Source: Candidatus Magnetocorallium paracelense
Lineage (GTDB): Bacteria; Nitrospirota; Thermodesulfovibrionia; Thermodesulfovibrionales; Magnetobacteriaceae
Assembly (NCBI GenBank): GCA_029001845.1
Contig: JAREWP010000022.1
Coordinates: forward strand, 1 to 33,677
Length of the DNA stretch: 33,677 bases
Reading direction: 5' to 3'
In this document: in pieces, positions 25,293 to 33,677 of the stretch
Layout: each line of letters starts with the position of its first letter
Position numbering within the stretch: the stretch's first letter is position 1
The notes under the pieces: model-generated
Told to the model about the DNA's origin: nothing
Seen by the model: only the letters and a program-made list of their open reading frames with translations
Databases searched by the model: none
Translations under genes and position numbers: made by a program

Positions 25293-28200
25293 TTGTTAAT
25301 AGGTAGAAAGATTACATACGGATTTATGAGTATTGCCGTGTTGGTGGGTCTTCTCGGTGCTTTTATAATTATTCGTGATATTAAAATGACCTATCATATA
25401 AAGAAAATAGAACAGCACAATTTAAATGAACTGGAAGGCCTGGAGGCTATCTCATATTACCTGCAAAGACTTAAATCGAATATAAGAGAGTTTTTCCTTG
25501 CTTTAAACGAAAATGATTCCAGAGATATTGTTCATGCAAAAGAGGTTATTGAAATCAGTGTGGATGAAATCAGCAGATATCTAAAGGTGTGGGAAAAAGG
25601 AATAGAGCATGGTATTGACCTTGCGGTGAAAGATGAAAGAGCAGAAGTTTATCTCTATAAAGACCTTTCTTCAAAACTGGAGATATTTTTAACCCAGACG
25701 AATAATCTTTTAACTCTTGCTAAAGAACAGGGTCATATGGAAGCATTTTTGTTTTTTGAAGAAAAAGCCGAGCCTCTTTCAAGGGAGATTCAAAAAAGCT
25801 TGGCCCGCTTAAAAGTGGAAACAAAGATAGAGATTAAAGAGGAGATAAGCGCTGTTGTTGCACAAGGCAGTCAGGACATTATAATCAGTATTATTGTCAT
25901 GATAATAGCTTTTTTTTCATCCATCGTTATGGGGCGAATTTTGTCAGGACATATCTCCGGTTCTATAGAGAAACTAAAGTCAGCTACGAATGAAATAGGC
26001 AAAGGCAGGTTCGGTATTAAGTTGAATATGCATACCCGCGACGAAATAGGTGCGTTGGCGTTAAATATCAGCAAAATGGCCGGCGATTTAAAGGAATCCA
26101 CTATATCCAGAGATTATTTGGATAGTATCCTAAAAAATATGCTCGATTTGCTGCTTGTGCTTAATCCTGATATGACGATTAAAACAGTTAACCGTAATTT
26201 GTGCCTTGTTTTGGAATATGACGAAAATAATCTGACAGGCCGGCCCGTGGAGACAATTATTGATATAACCGGCTTCAAAGAGAAGTGGTTAGAGGAATTA
26301 ATAAATTACGGTTTCCTGGCGAATATTGAAAAGAACTTTATCTCTAAAAGCGGAGAGCACATACCTGTGTCAATTTCGCTCTCCGTAACAAACGATGTAA
26401 GGGGAGAAATTGAAGGAATTATCTGTATAGCAAAGGATATGAGAGAACAGAAGGCCCATGAGGAGGCACTGAGAAGATATGAAAGGATCGTCTCTTCTTC
26501 AAAGGATCATATGTCGCTTATAGATAAAAATTATAACTATATGGCCGTAAACGACTCCTATCTTATTGCCCACGAGAAAAGACGTGAAGATATTGTGGGA
26601 CAGAGTGTCGAATATCTTTTAGGTTCTCACTTTTTTGAACAATTGGTAAAAGACAAACTGGATAGGTGCCTGAAAGGCGAAACCGTCAATTATCAGTCAT
26701 GGATCGATTTCAAAGCCGCAGGAAGCAGATATATGGATATTTACTACTATCCTTATCATAGTGATAATCATTCGATTAACGGCGTTGTCGTCGTTTCAAG
26801 GGATATTACAGATCACAAAAAAGCAGAAGATCAATTAAAGAGAAAACAATATCATCTGGAAAAATCTCAGGAAATAGGGCGTATCGGAACGTGGGAACTT
26901 GACATCGTGGAAAACAGATTGGTGTGGACAGATGAGGTATACAGGATTTTCGGAGTAGACTTACACCGCGAGCTGAAGTATGAAGATTTCCTGGAGTGTG
27001 TCCATCCTGATGACAGGGAATATGTCGATAATCAGTTGCGCAGGGCCTTACATAATGAATCCTACGACACCTACGACATCGAACATCGTATATTGGTTAA
27101 TAGCGATGCAAAGTGGATTAGAGAAAAAGCTGAATTCATATACGATGCAAAAGGCAAACTTTTACAAGCGATCGGAATAGCACAGGATATTACGGAGCGT
27201 AAGACCCTTGTTGAGGAACTTACGAGGAGAGAGACAGAAATGAGGGTGATTGCCGACAATGTACCGGCTTTGTTCGCCTATCTTGACTCAAAGGGATGTT
27301 ATCGTTTTGTCAATAAAAAATATGAAGAGTGGTTCGGCCTTGTAAAAAGCAATATCCTGGGCAGGCATTTTAGAGATATCCTGGGAGAAAAGGCGTACGA
27401 TAAGGTAAAAGACAGAGTCGGTGAAGCTTTGTCAGGAAGCCATGTGCATTTTGAAGATATCTTGGCTTATGAACACAGCGGCGTCAGGTGGGTGTCTGCC
27501 GATTATGTCCCTGAATTTGATGCTCAAAATAATGTAACCGGTTTTTTTGCCCTTATTAATGATATAACCGAACGTAAACAGACAGAAGAGAATCTTAGAG
27601 AGAGTGAAGAGCGTTTTCGCAAAATTTTTGAAGAGGGGCCTGTCGGAATGTGCCTGACAGGACGAGATTACAGATTTATAAAAGTTAACAACATGTTATG
27701 TGAAATGACCGGATACAGCGAAGAGGAGCTGTTAAAATTATCTTTTCAGGAAATTACACATCCTGAAGATCTTGAAAAAGAGTTGCCATTTGTCGATAAA
27801 TTGAATAAAGGAATCGTACCTCATATAAAATTACAGAAACGATATATCAGAAAAAGCGGAGAGATTTTATGGGTAAACCTGACTGCAGCCATTGTTCGTA
27901 ACATAGAGGGCGATCTGTTATACTATCTTGCAATGATAGAGGATATAAGCGTACGAAAAAAGGCGGAGGAGAAAATAGATGTTTTGGCGAAATTCCCGGA
28001 TCAAAATCCCAACCCCATTCTTCGAGTTTCAAAGGATTTGACGATTCTATATGCAAACAGATCAAGTTTTTCCCTCCTCCTGAAAATGTACAGCAACTCG
28101 GAAATGTACCATATACATAAAAAGCTGCCGGATTCATGGAAAGAGATTGTAGACGAGGTATTACTATCCGGGTATAGCAGGGAGAATGAAGTCTTAATAG

Positions 28201-28931
28201 AAGATCAGATATATAGTTTTGCCATTGTTCCGGTGTCCGAAATCGAATGTGTTTATTTGTATGGTCAGAACATCACAGAACGCAGAAAGGCTGAGGAACT
28301 TATTAAAGCGTCGCTGGCGGAAAAGGAACTTTTGCTAAAGGAGATTCATCACCGTGTGAAAAACAACATGCAGGTAATTTTAAGCCTTATCGGACTTCAG
28401 GCAAATCTCTCAAAAGACAGAAAGCTCACACAGGTTTTTATGGAGATACAGCAGAGGGTGAGATCGATGTCCCTTGTTCATGAAAAACTTTATAAAACTG
28501 AGGGGTTGGCAAAAATAGATTTCTATGATTATGTTGTCAGTCTTACCAACGATTTATTCGTAGCTTTCGGTATCGTTAAAGAGAGAATCGAATTGAATGT
28601 GGATATCAGTAACATTTTCCTTGATATTGACACTGCCATTCCATGCGGTCTCATTATAAACGAGCTTGTAACAAACGCTTTAAAATATGCTTTCCCCGAT
28701 AACAATAAGGGAAAACTGAATATTTCGATTACAAAGCATTCGCCCGATTTATATAAACTGGTTATTTACGATAATGGTGTCGGGCTCTCCGATGAAATCG
28801 ATTTCGACAAAATAAAATCCCTTGGATTAGTGGCAGTCAAAGCGCTTGCCAGACAACTATACGGAGATTTGACTGTTAACAGAGCAAAGGGAACGGAGTT
28901 TGTGTTACTATTTAGAGTTAAAAACGACTGA
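25293..28931 (+). CDS. Membrane multi-PAS histidine kinase (HisKA_2 type)
   Basis: A 1,212-residue sensor. Helix 1 is at about 8-28, followed by a helical extracytoplasmic region, helix 2 at about 190-212 and HAMP (about 212-268). Five clear PAS domains follow (near 275, 395, 530, 645 and 770; the third is PAS_3-like with HPDDREYV), plus a degenerate sixth at about 900. The transmitter is HisKA_2: LKEIHHRVKNNMQV with His1019/His1020, then an HATPase with ELVTNALKYAFP and YDNGVGLSD. TTG at 25293 is the start, with AGAGG eight bases before. The REC-GGDEF regulator begins about 47 bases downstream, so this kinase very likely phosphorylates it. The transmitter closely resembles that of the kinase at the right edge. 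Confidence 0.95.
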   Translation: MLIGRKITYGFMSIAVLVGLLGAFIIIRDIKMTYHIKKIEQHNLNELEGLEAISYYLQRLKSNIREFFLALNENDSRDIVHAKEVIEISVDEISRYLKVWEKGIEHGIDLAVKDERAEVYLYKDLSSKLEIFLTQTNNLLTLAKEQGHMEAFLFFEEKAEPLSREIQKSLARLKVETKIEIKEEISAVVAQGSQDIIISIIVMIIAFFSSIVMGRILSGHISGSIEKLKSATNEIGKGRFGIKLNMHTRDEIGALALNISKMAGDLKESTISRDYLDSILKNMLDLLLVLNPDMTIKTVNRNLCLVLEYDENNLTGRPVETIIDITGFKEKWLEELINYGFLANIEKNFISKSGEHIPVSISLSVTNDVRGEIEGIICIAKDMREQKAHEEALRRYERIVSSSKDHMSLIDKNYNYMAVNDSYLIAHEKRREDIVGQSVEYLLGSHFFEQLVKDKLDRCLKGETVNYQSWIDFKAAGSRYMDIYYYPYHSDNHSINGVVVVSRDITDHKKAEDQLKRKQYHLEKSQEIGRIGTWELDIVENRLVWTDEVYRIFGVDLHRELKYEDFLECVHPDDREYVDNQLRRALHNESYDTYDIEHRILVNSDAKWIREKAEFIYDAKGKLLQAIGIAQDITERKTLVEELTRRETEMRVIADNVPALFAYLDSKGCYRFVNKKYEEWFGLVKSNILGRHFRDILGEKAYDKVKDRVGEALSGSHVHFEDILAYEHSGVRWVSADYVPEFDAQNNVTGFFALINDITERKQTEENLRESEERFRKIFEEGPVGMCLTGRDYRFIKVNNMLCEMTGYSEEELLKLSFQEITHPEDLEKELPFVDKLNKGIVPHIKLQKRYIRKSGEILWVNLTAAIVRNIEGDLLYYLAMIEDISVRKKAEEKIDVLAKFPDQNPNPILRVSKDLTILYANRSSFSLLLKMYSNSEMYHIHKKLPDSWKEIVDEVLLSGYSRENEVLIEDQIYSFAIVPVSEIECVYLYGQNITERRKAEELIKASLAEKELLLKEIHHRVKNNMQVILSLIGLQANLSKDRKLTQVFMEIQQRVRSMSLVHEKLYKTEGLAKIDFYDYVVSLTNDLFVAFGIVKERIELNVDISNIFLDIDTAIPCGLIINELVTNALKYAFPDNNKGKLNISITKHSPDLYKLVIYDNGVGLSDEIDFDKIKSLGLVAVKALARQLYGDLTVNRAKGTEFVLLFRVKND

Positions 28932-28978
28932 TGCTGTGTGAACTTTGACAGTATTAACAAAATCGTTTCAGGTTGTTT

Positions 28979-30274
28979 ATGGCTAAAATACTGATAGTAG
29001 AAGACGAAGGTATTACCGGGGTTTATATAAAAAGCACCATTGAAGAACTTGGATACGTGGTTACTTCAGTCGAACTGTCCGGTGAAGAAGCGATTGAAAG
29101 CATTAACAGAGAGAAGCCCGATCTGATTCTGATGGATATCATATTGAAAGGCGAAATGGACGGAATAATGACTGCAGAAGCGGTGCAGGCCAAATTTGAT
29201 ATCCCTGTTATATATTTGACTGCCCACTCAGATAAAATGATGCTGGAAAGGGCGAAGATTACCGAACCTTTCGGCTATGTTATAAAACCTTTTGACAGCA
29301 GAGAGTTATTCTCCTGTATTGAAATGGCGCTCTATAAACATGAAATGGAAAGAAAAGTCAAAGAGCTTGCCCATTATGACGGGCTTACGGGATTGGTAAA
29401 CAGATATCTGTTTTTGTCTCTCCTTGATATTCAGATGTCCCAGTCAAGGAGGGATAACAACGTATTTGCTTTATTGTATCTAGATCTGGATGATTTTAAA
29501 TATATTAACGATACCCATGGACACGATGTCGGTGATTTGTTGCTTAAAGAGGCTGCAACAAGAGTGTCCGCCTGTGTGAGGGACTCCGATACCGTTTCAA
29601 GACTGGGGGGAGACGAGTTTACAATTATCGCAAGAAATATTTCCACTCCCAATGACGCCGTTTCAATAGCCAAAAAAGTAATATTTTCCATAGGAAAGTC
29701 TTTTCGAATTAATAAGATTAACTGTTCCATAGGAATCAGTATCGGTATCGCTTTATTTCCAAGTGACGCTCGTGATAAAGACTCTCTATTAAAAAAGGCC
29801 GATGACGCCATGTATATGGCAAAGAATCGCGGGAAAAATAATTTCAGTTTTTACGGCAGAGATGATCAGGCGTCTGTAAGGCTTGAAGATATAATATCTT
29901 TAGTCCTGTCGTTTGTCTTGAATCATAAAGGGCAATGGAATCATTCCGATTGGCTTGAATTAATCATGACCATTAAAAGAGAGGGATTCGATATTCGAAA
30001 AGAGGAAGAGAATTACGTCGGCTTTTTGGCGGAAGCTGTAAAAGATTTATATAATATTCACTTAACAAACGACAGGTGTAACTATATTTTGAATACAGTA
30101 TGTAATGCAGGGGTGAAGTTTATCGAAGAACGTCACGGCGTATGGCATCATTCCGAGTGGGAGGCTTATTTAAAGGCTATTGAAAAGGAAAGTATTCTCA
30201 TAGGAGAAGATACCTGGCATATACTCAGCAATATTTTGGAGGGGATTAAGTCCCTATATATATCGTATAAGTAA
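28979..30274 (+). CDS. Response regulator diguanylate cyclase (REC-GGDEF) with unknown tandem tail
   Basis: 431 residues from ATG 28979 (a TTG six bases earlier is less likely). REC spans 1-120 with acceptor Asp53 (LILMDI) and Lys in GYVIKPF. The GGDEF domain follows, with intact active site GGDEF (210-214) and an I-site RDSD (201-204), so active c-di-GMP synthesis with product inhibition is expected. The last roughly 125 residues hold two copies of an unrecognised unit sharing G-x-W-x-H-S-[DE]-W (Trp320/Trp325 and Trp389/Trp394, 69 residues apart). The gene is downstream of its likely cognate kinase and converges on the REC-GAF-GGDEF-EAL gene. Its receiver is strikingly similar to that protein's. 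Confidence 0.93.
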   Translation: MAKILIVEDEGITGVYIKSTIEELGYVVTSVELSGEEAIESINREKPDLILMDIILKGEMDGIMTAEAVQAKFDIPVIYLTAHSDKMMLERAKITEPFGYVIKPFDSRELFSCIEMALYKHEMERKVKELAHYDGLTGLVNRYLFLSLLDIQMSQSRRDNNVFALLYLDLDDFKYINDTHGHDVGDLLLKEAATRVSACVRDSDTVSRLGGDEFTIIARNISTPNDAVSIAKKVIFSIGKSFRINKINCSIGISIGIALFPSDARDKDSLLKKADDAMYMAKNRGKNNFSFYGRDDQASVRLEDIISLVLSFVLNHKGQWNHSDWLELIMTIKREGFDIRKEEENYVGFLAEAVKDLYNIHLTNDRCNYILNTVCNAGVKFIEERHGVWHHSEWEAYLKAIEKESILIGEDTWHILSNILEGIKSLYISYK

Positions 30275-30317
30275 GAGTGACAAAATTTAATGCTAAGGAA
30301 TTTCAAAGAAATTTCTT

Positions 30318-30352
30318 TTTAAGTCTCCTCTCCCCCTTCAAAGGGGGAGAGG
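30318..30352 (-). repeat. Palindromic repeat element, copy C (collapsed to one hairpin)
   Basis: A single hairpin with 12-base arms CCTCTCCCCCTT (30327-30338) and AAGGGGGAGAGG (30341-30352). Its left outer flank (TTTCTTTTTAAGTCT) matches the right outer flank of copy B in inverted orientation, and its right outer flank (GAGCAAAAA) matches the left outer flank of copy A inverted. The middle is missing, as if the two ends had been fused. It lies between two convergent genes. Confidence 0.75.
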
Positions 30353-30368
30353 GAGCAAAAAATGTAGC

Positions 30369-30445
30369 CGCAGGCTTTAGCCTGCGTAAAACCTTTGGTT
30401 AGCCAAACAAAGGCGCAGGCTGAACCCTATGGTTACAGGTTACAT
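30369..30445. repeat. Second palindromic repeat (GCAGGCT/AGCCTGC family)
   Basis: CGCAGGCT/AGCCTGCG (30369-30386, 2-base loop), then CCTTTG/CAAAGG (30392-30413), another CGCAGGCT (30414-30421) and an ACC/GGT-rich end. It is a multi-hairpin intergenic element next to copy C, reaching the stop codon of the minus-strand gene. Confidence 0.65.
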
Positions 30446-32677
30446 TTATGATGTCCGCCGGAGATTGTTAACCGACAACTTCCTTAAAAAATCACTTATA
30501 TTATTAATGCTTTCGATTAATCTGTTTCCCGGTACGGGGCGGCTAAAGAGAAATCCCTGAGCTTCATCGCACTGGAGAGTGCGAATGAAATCAAGCTGTT
30601 CCATCGTTTCGACACCTTCTGCGACTACCTTTAATCCCATGCCGTGAGCGATTGTCGTAATGGCTCTGACGACAGTCGTGTCACAGGAATCGACAGGAAT
30701 ATTCTCAATAAAAGTACGATCGATTTTTAGTCGTTGAACAGGAAGATGTTTTAAGAGACTTAATGATGAAAGTCCTGCGCCAAAATCATCTATTGAAAGC
30801 AGTGTCCCCATTTCATGGAGTTCTTTAATGGTCAACGCTGTTTCGCTCATGTTTTCCATGCAAATGTTTTCAGTAATTTCAAGATCCAGATATTCCGGTT
30901 TTAAATTTGATTCGAATAATATCTGAGCGATCATCTCAAAAAGATTCTTTTGCCGTATAAACTGACAAATAGAGAGATTTACTGACATTCTGACAGAGGG
31001 GAAACCTGTACTGTGCAATTCCTTAATTTGCTCGCATGCTTCCTTAAGAGCCCACTCTCCGATAGAGATAATAAGACCGGAATTCTCTGCAACAGGAATC
31101 ATATCGGACAGTTGAACCATTCCGTACTCAGGATGCTCCCACCTGAGCAGGGCTTCAACACCGGCGATTGAAAGCGTTTTGATGTCCACGATAGGATGAT
31201 AATGGAGCGTAAAGGCCTTTTTCTCCACTGCAAGGCGCATCTCGTTTTCAAATGAAAGGCGCCTCATGATGACTTCCCCCATATCGGCGGAGTAGAAGCG
31301 ATAATCGCTTCCGGCGCACTCTTTCGCCTGACTCATTGCCGTATCGGAGTTTTTAAACAATGTTTTGTCGTCATCTCCGTCATTGGGATATATGGAGATC
31401 CCTATACTCACTCCGATAGAGTAGTCCTTTTCATTTAAGTTGAAAGGAGCAGATATGGCGGTAATAATCTTTTGCGCCACAAAGGCGGCGTCAACTTCTC
31501 TCTCTATCTTTGTAAGAATGACCATAAATTCGTCTCCGCTCAGCCGTGAGAGAGTATCCGAGGAACGGAGACATTCTTTGATTCTCTTTGTTACTTCACT
31601 TAGAACGATATCGCCATAATCGTGGCCAAGATTGTCATTAATATATTTAAAGTGATCGAGATCGAGAAAAAGGAGTCCTAACTTGTAATTGTCCCTTTTT
31701 GCAAGGGATATGTTATTGCTCAAGCGATCGAAAAAAAGTTTTCTCCCTGGCAAACCTGTTAATGCATCGAAATTCACAAGGTACTCCAAACGCTGCTCTA
31801 TCATTTTACGTTCGATAATACCGGCTATCGTCGTGGCGATGGATCGTAAATAATTCTCTTCATCTTTATCTCTTTTGTGACCCTCTCTGACATACATATT
31901 AATTACACCAAGCAGCCCTCGATTCGAAGCGATGGGCACGCAATAGTGTCCATGAGGATCGATATTCTTATATTTTATCTCGTGATCCTCACTAAGGCAG
32001 TCAGAGAAGACGATCTTACCTTCAGAGGCCGCTTTGCCACAGAGACAAACGCCTATAGGTACTTTTGAACAGGTAGTCAACTGCTCTTTCTTAAGATTGC
32101 GATGGGCCTTCATAACCAGGGTGTCTGAATCGTCTTCCTTTAAAAAAATGCACCCCTTCGATTGGAAGCTGAGCCATGATACGGAGAGAAGCAAATCGAG
32201 TATCCTCTCTAACAGCTTTTCCAGCCCCATGGATTTCAGAGATACCTGTAGTACGGAGTTTACTACCTGTTGAATATCATAGTTTCGTTTTGATTTTTCT
32301 TCCACTCTGTGTTTATACAGGGCCATTTCGATATTACTGTACAGCTCTTTCTTTTCAAAGGGCTTTATTATATAACCAAAGGACTCTGTTAATTTCGCCC
32401 TGTCCAAAATATCTTTATTTGAGTGCGCCGTAAGATAAATAACAGGTATATTGTATGTCGAGCGAATATGTCCAGCCGCTTCGATGCCGTCCATCTCGCC
32501 CTGTAACTTCACATCCATGAGCACCAGATCGGGGGTTTCCTGTTCAACCTTTTGTAAGGCCTCTTCCGCTGAAAACTCAATGGATATTACTTCATAGCCA
32601 AGCTCTTCAAGAGTGCTTTCTATATATGAGCCGGTTATGCCCTCATCTTCAACTATTAAAATTCTCGCTTTTTTCAT
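30446..32677 (-). CDS. Response regulator with GAF, GGDEF and EAL domains
   Basis: 743 residues. REC 3-125 has acceptor Asp55 (LVLMDV). A GAF domain (about 140-290) includes CLCGKAASEG. The GGDEF domain has SGDEF at the active site (380-384), a variant often still active, and an RSSD I-site (371-374). EAL (about 480-735) keeps the catalytic signature EALLRW (508-513), DDFGAGLSSL and VAEGVET, so it should hydrolyse c-di-GMP. The protein can therefore be a phosphorylation-controlled phosphodiesterase, possibly bifunctional. The upstream gene on the same strand, 77 bases away, is a HisKA_2 kinase, its presumed partner. No clear ribosome site precedes the ATG. Confidence 0.94.
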   Translation of the reverse strand: MKKARILIVEDEGITGSYIESTLEELGYEVISIEFSAEEALQKVEQETPDLVLMDVKLQGEMDGIEAAGHIRSTYNIPVIYLTAHSNKDILDRAKLTESFGYIIKPFEKKELYSNIEMALYKHRVEEKSKRNYDIQQVVNSVLQVSLKSMGLEKLLERILDLLLSVSWLSFQSKGCIFLKEDDSDTLVMKAHRNLKKEQLTTCSKVPIGVCLCGKAASEGKIVFSDCLSEDHEIKYKNIDPHGHYCVPIASNRGLLGVINMYVREGHKRDKDEENYLRSIATTIAGIIERKMIEQRLEYLVNFDALTGLPGRKLFFDRLSNNISLAKRDNYKLGLLFLDLDHFKYINDNLGHDYGDIVLSEVTKRIKECLRSSDTLSRLSGDEFMVILTKIEREVDAAFVAQKIITAISAPFNLNEKDYSIGVSIGISIYPNDGDDDKTLFKNSDTAMSQAKECAGSDYRFYSADMGEVIMRRLSFENEMRLAVEKKAFTLHYHPIVDIKTLSIAGVEALLRWEHPEYGMVQLSDMIPVAENSGLIISIGEWALKEACEQIKELHSTGFPSVRMSVNLSICQFIRQKNLFEMIAQILFESNLKPEYLDLEITENICMENMSETALTIKELHEMGTLLSIDDFGAGLSSLSLLKHLPVQRLKIDRTFIENIPVDSCDTTVVRAITTIAHGMGLKVVAEGVETMEQLDFIRTLQCDEAQGFLFSRPVPGNRLIESINNISDFLRKLSVNNLRRTS

Positions 32678-32754
32678 GACTGCTGTATATCTGAGCCCTG
32701 ATATAGTGGTTATTGTACAGTAAGTAAGCGTTCAAGTCAATTCACCAGGTATTT

Positions 32755-33677
32755 CTAGAATGTTATTCTGAACTCGGTGCCGTTGTTATTTCTATTTAAA
32801 TCCAGAGTGCCTCTTATCTGTCTCACCAATGTCTCCACCAGGTGGAGCCCCAAAGAACTGTTTTTTGTAAAATCAATATTGTCGGGAATACCGATGCCAT
32901 TGTCAGAAAGGAGGATTACTGTTTTATTATCGTCTGTGGTGCAGACGTTTATCGTTATTTCTCCCCTTCTTTCTCCGGGAAAGGCGTATTTCAGGGAGTT
33001 CGAAAGTACTTCATTGGTAATCAATCCACATGGAATGGCTGTGTCGACAGCTACCTGTATATCCTCTATTTCAAGCTTAAGCACGATTTTTTCAGCCATT
33101 AAGGAGTACGATTTAAAGAGATCGCAGGCAAGGGTGGATATATAGTCTTTAAAGTTAATCCTCGACAGGTCGCTTGTGGAGTATAATTTTTCATGAACCA
33201 GAGCCATTGATTTAATGCGGTTTTGACTCTCCTTAAAAATTTCCGTATATTTCGTGTTATCAATAAACCTTGATTGCAGCCCCAGCAATCCCGATATTAC
33301 CTGCATATTGTTCTTAACTCTGTGATGTATCTCTTTCAAAAGCACCTCCTTTTCCCTGAGAGATGCGTTTATCTGTTCCTCGGCCTGTTTTTTCTCGGTT
33401 ATATCTCTCGATATAAGCATAAATCCCAATAATTTATTGTTCTCCTTTATACCATACACCTGAGACTGAACAAATCTTGAGACGCCGTTTTCCTTCTGTT
33501 CGACTGTATATTCATATGTCCCCTCTCTCTCAACGATTTCCATTGCCATTTGAAATCGCTCGTTGCTGACATTCTCCTTTGTATGAATCTCCATAACTGT
33601 TTTACCGATTACCTCTTCGACTTTATATCCGAATATTTGTTCGGCAACAGGATTGTAATACTTAATTTTAAGATCAA
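32755..33677 (-). CDS. PAS-containing HisKA_2 histidine kinase (5' end beyond the window)
   Basis: The C-terminal 307 or so residues of a kinase; the frame stays open to the right edge and the sequence before the ATG at 33594 (YYNPVAEQIFGYKVEEVIGK) is clearly the front of the same PAS domain, so the true start is outside. PAS ends at SRDITEKKQAEEQ, followed directly by HisKA_2 (LLKEIHHRVKNNMQV) and HATPase (NEVLSNSLKYAFP, LSDNGIGIPD, NGTEF). Pairs with the REC-GAF-GGDEF-EAL regulator downstream. Its transmitter is closely similar to the kinase at 25293-28931. Confidence 0.93.
   Translation of the reverse strand, partial: DLKIKYYNPVAEQIFGYKVEEVIGKTVMEIHTKENVSNERFQMAMEIVEREGTYEYTVEQKENGVSRFVQSQVYGIKENNKLLGFMLISRDITEKKQAEEQINASLREKEVLLKEIHHRVKNNMQVISGLLGLQSRFIDNTKYTEIFKESQNRIKSMALVHEKLYSTSDLSRINFKDYISTLACDLFKSYSLMAEKIVLKLEIEDIQVAVDTAIPCGLITNEVLSNSLKYAFPGERRGEITINVCTTDDNKTVILLSDNGIGIPDNIDFTKNSSLGLHLVETLVRQIRGTLDLNRNNNGTEFRITF

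Noticed and set aside
1-33677. CRISPR arrays, tRNA or rRNA genes, prophage or integrase modules
   Set aside because: No regularly spaced identical repeats, cloverleaf or rRNA-like sequence, and no integrase or phage structural genes seen on either strand.

Overview
This is a bacterial chromosome segment, moderately AT-rich by eye, from a Gram-negative (diderm) organism. It encodes LpxA (lipid A synthesis), a PqiA/PqiB/PqiC-type envelope lipid transport set, two lipoproteins and a prepilin peptidase. The density of multi-PAS kinases, GGDEF/EAL proteins and DUF1566 surface proteins, the cyanobacterial-like glucose-6-phosphate isomerase and the dispersed C/G-rich palindromes would fit a free-living member of Desulfobacterota, Nitrospirota or a neighbouring phylum. 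The taxonomic guess is inference only; no rRNA or other marker is present.

Layout. (1) 1-569: the end of a broken IS3-family transposase abuts a frameshifted ribbon-helix-helix antitoxin relic. (2) 570-7159: a 1,710-residue MHYT/PAS/GAF hybrid histidine kinase with two receivers and an HPt domain, then an overlapping pair made of an iron-sulfur flavoprotein and a receiver-PilZ protein whose receiver lacks the phosphoacceptor Asp. (3) 7160-11294: a gene-poor stretch with a possible BrnT relic, a lipoprotein metal-dependent hydrolase that looks leaderless, a palindromic repeat, and a secreted double-DUF1566 protein. (4) 11316-16569, minus strand: prepilin peptidase, a small coiled-coil protein, pgi and a UvrD/PcrA helicase. 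(5) 17056-22464, plus strand: a tight operon lpxA / Cys-type alpha/beta hydrolase / two half-PqiA proteins / PqiB / PqiC-like lipoprotein. (6) 22637-25144: a double-TM2 membrane protein, a cyclic-nucleotide-gated potassium channel and a small unknown protein. (7) 25293-33677: two convergent two-component modules, each a HisKA_2 (HHRVKNNMQ-type) kinase followed by a c-di-GMP response regulator. One regulator is a cyclase only (REC-GGDEF plus an unrecognised tandem-repeat tail); the other is REC-GAF-GGDEF-EAL. The last kinase runs off the window.

Two themes link the genes. The first is c-di-GMP and two-component signalling: the hybrid kinase, the PilZ protein and the mirror-image kinase/regulator pairs. 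The second is outer-membrane lipid homeostasis: LpxA with a Pqi transporter and an unassigned hydrolase. The most promising undescribed items are the lpxA-hydrolase-pqi operon, the repeated G-x-W-x-H-S-[DE]-W tail of the diguanylate cyclase, the flavoprotein/PilZ pair with a pseudo-receiver, and a composite palindromic repeat present as a complete, a decayed and a collapsed copy.
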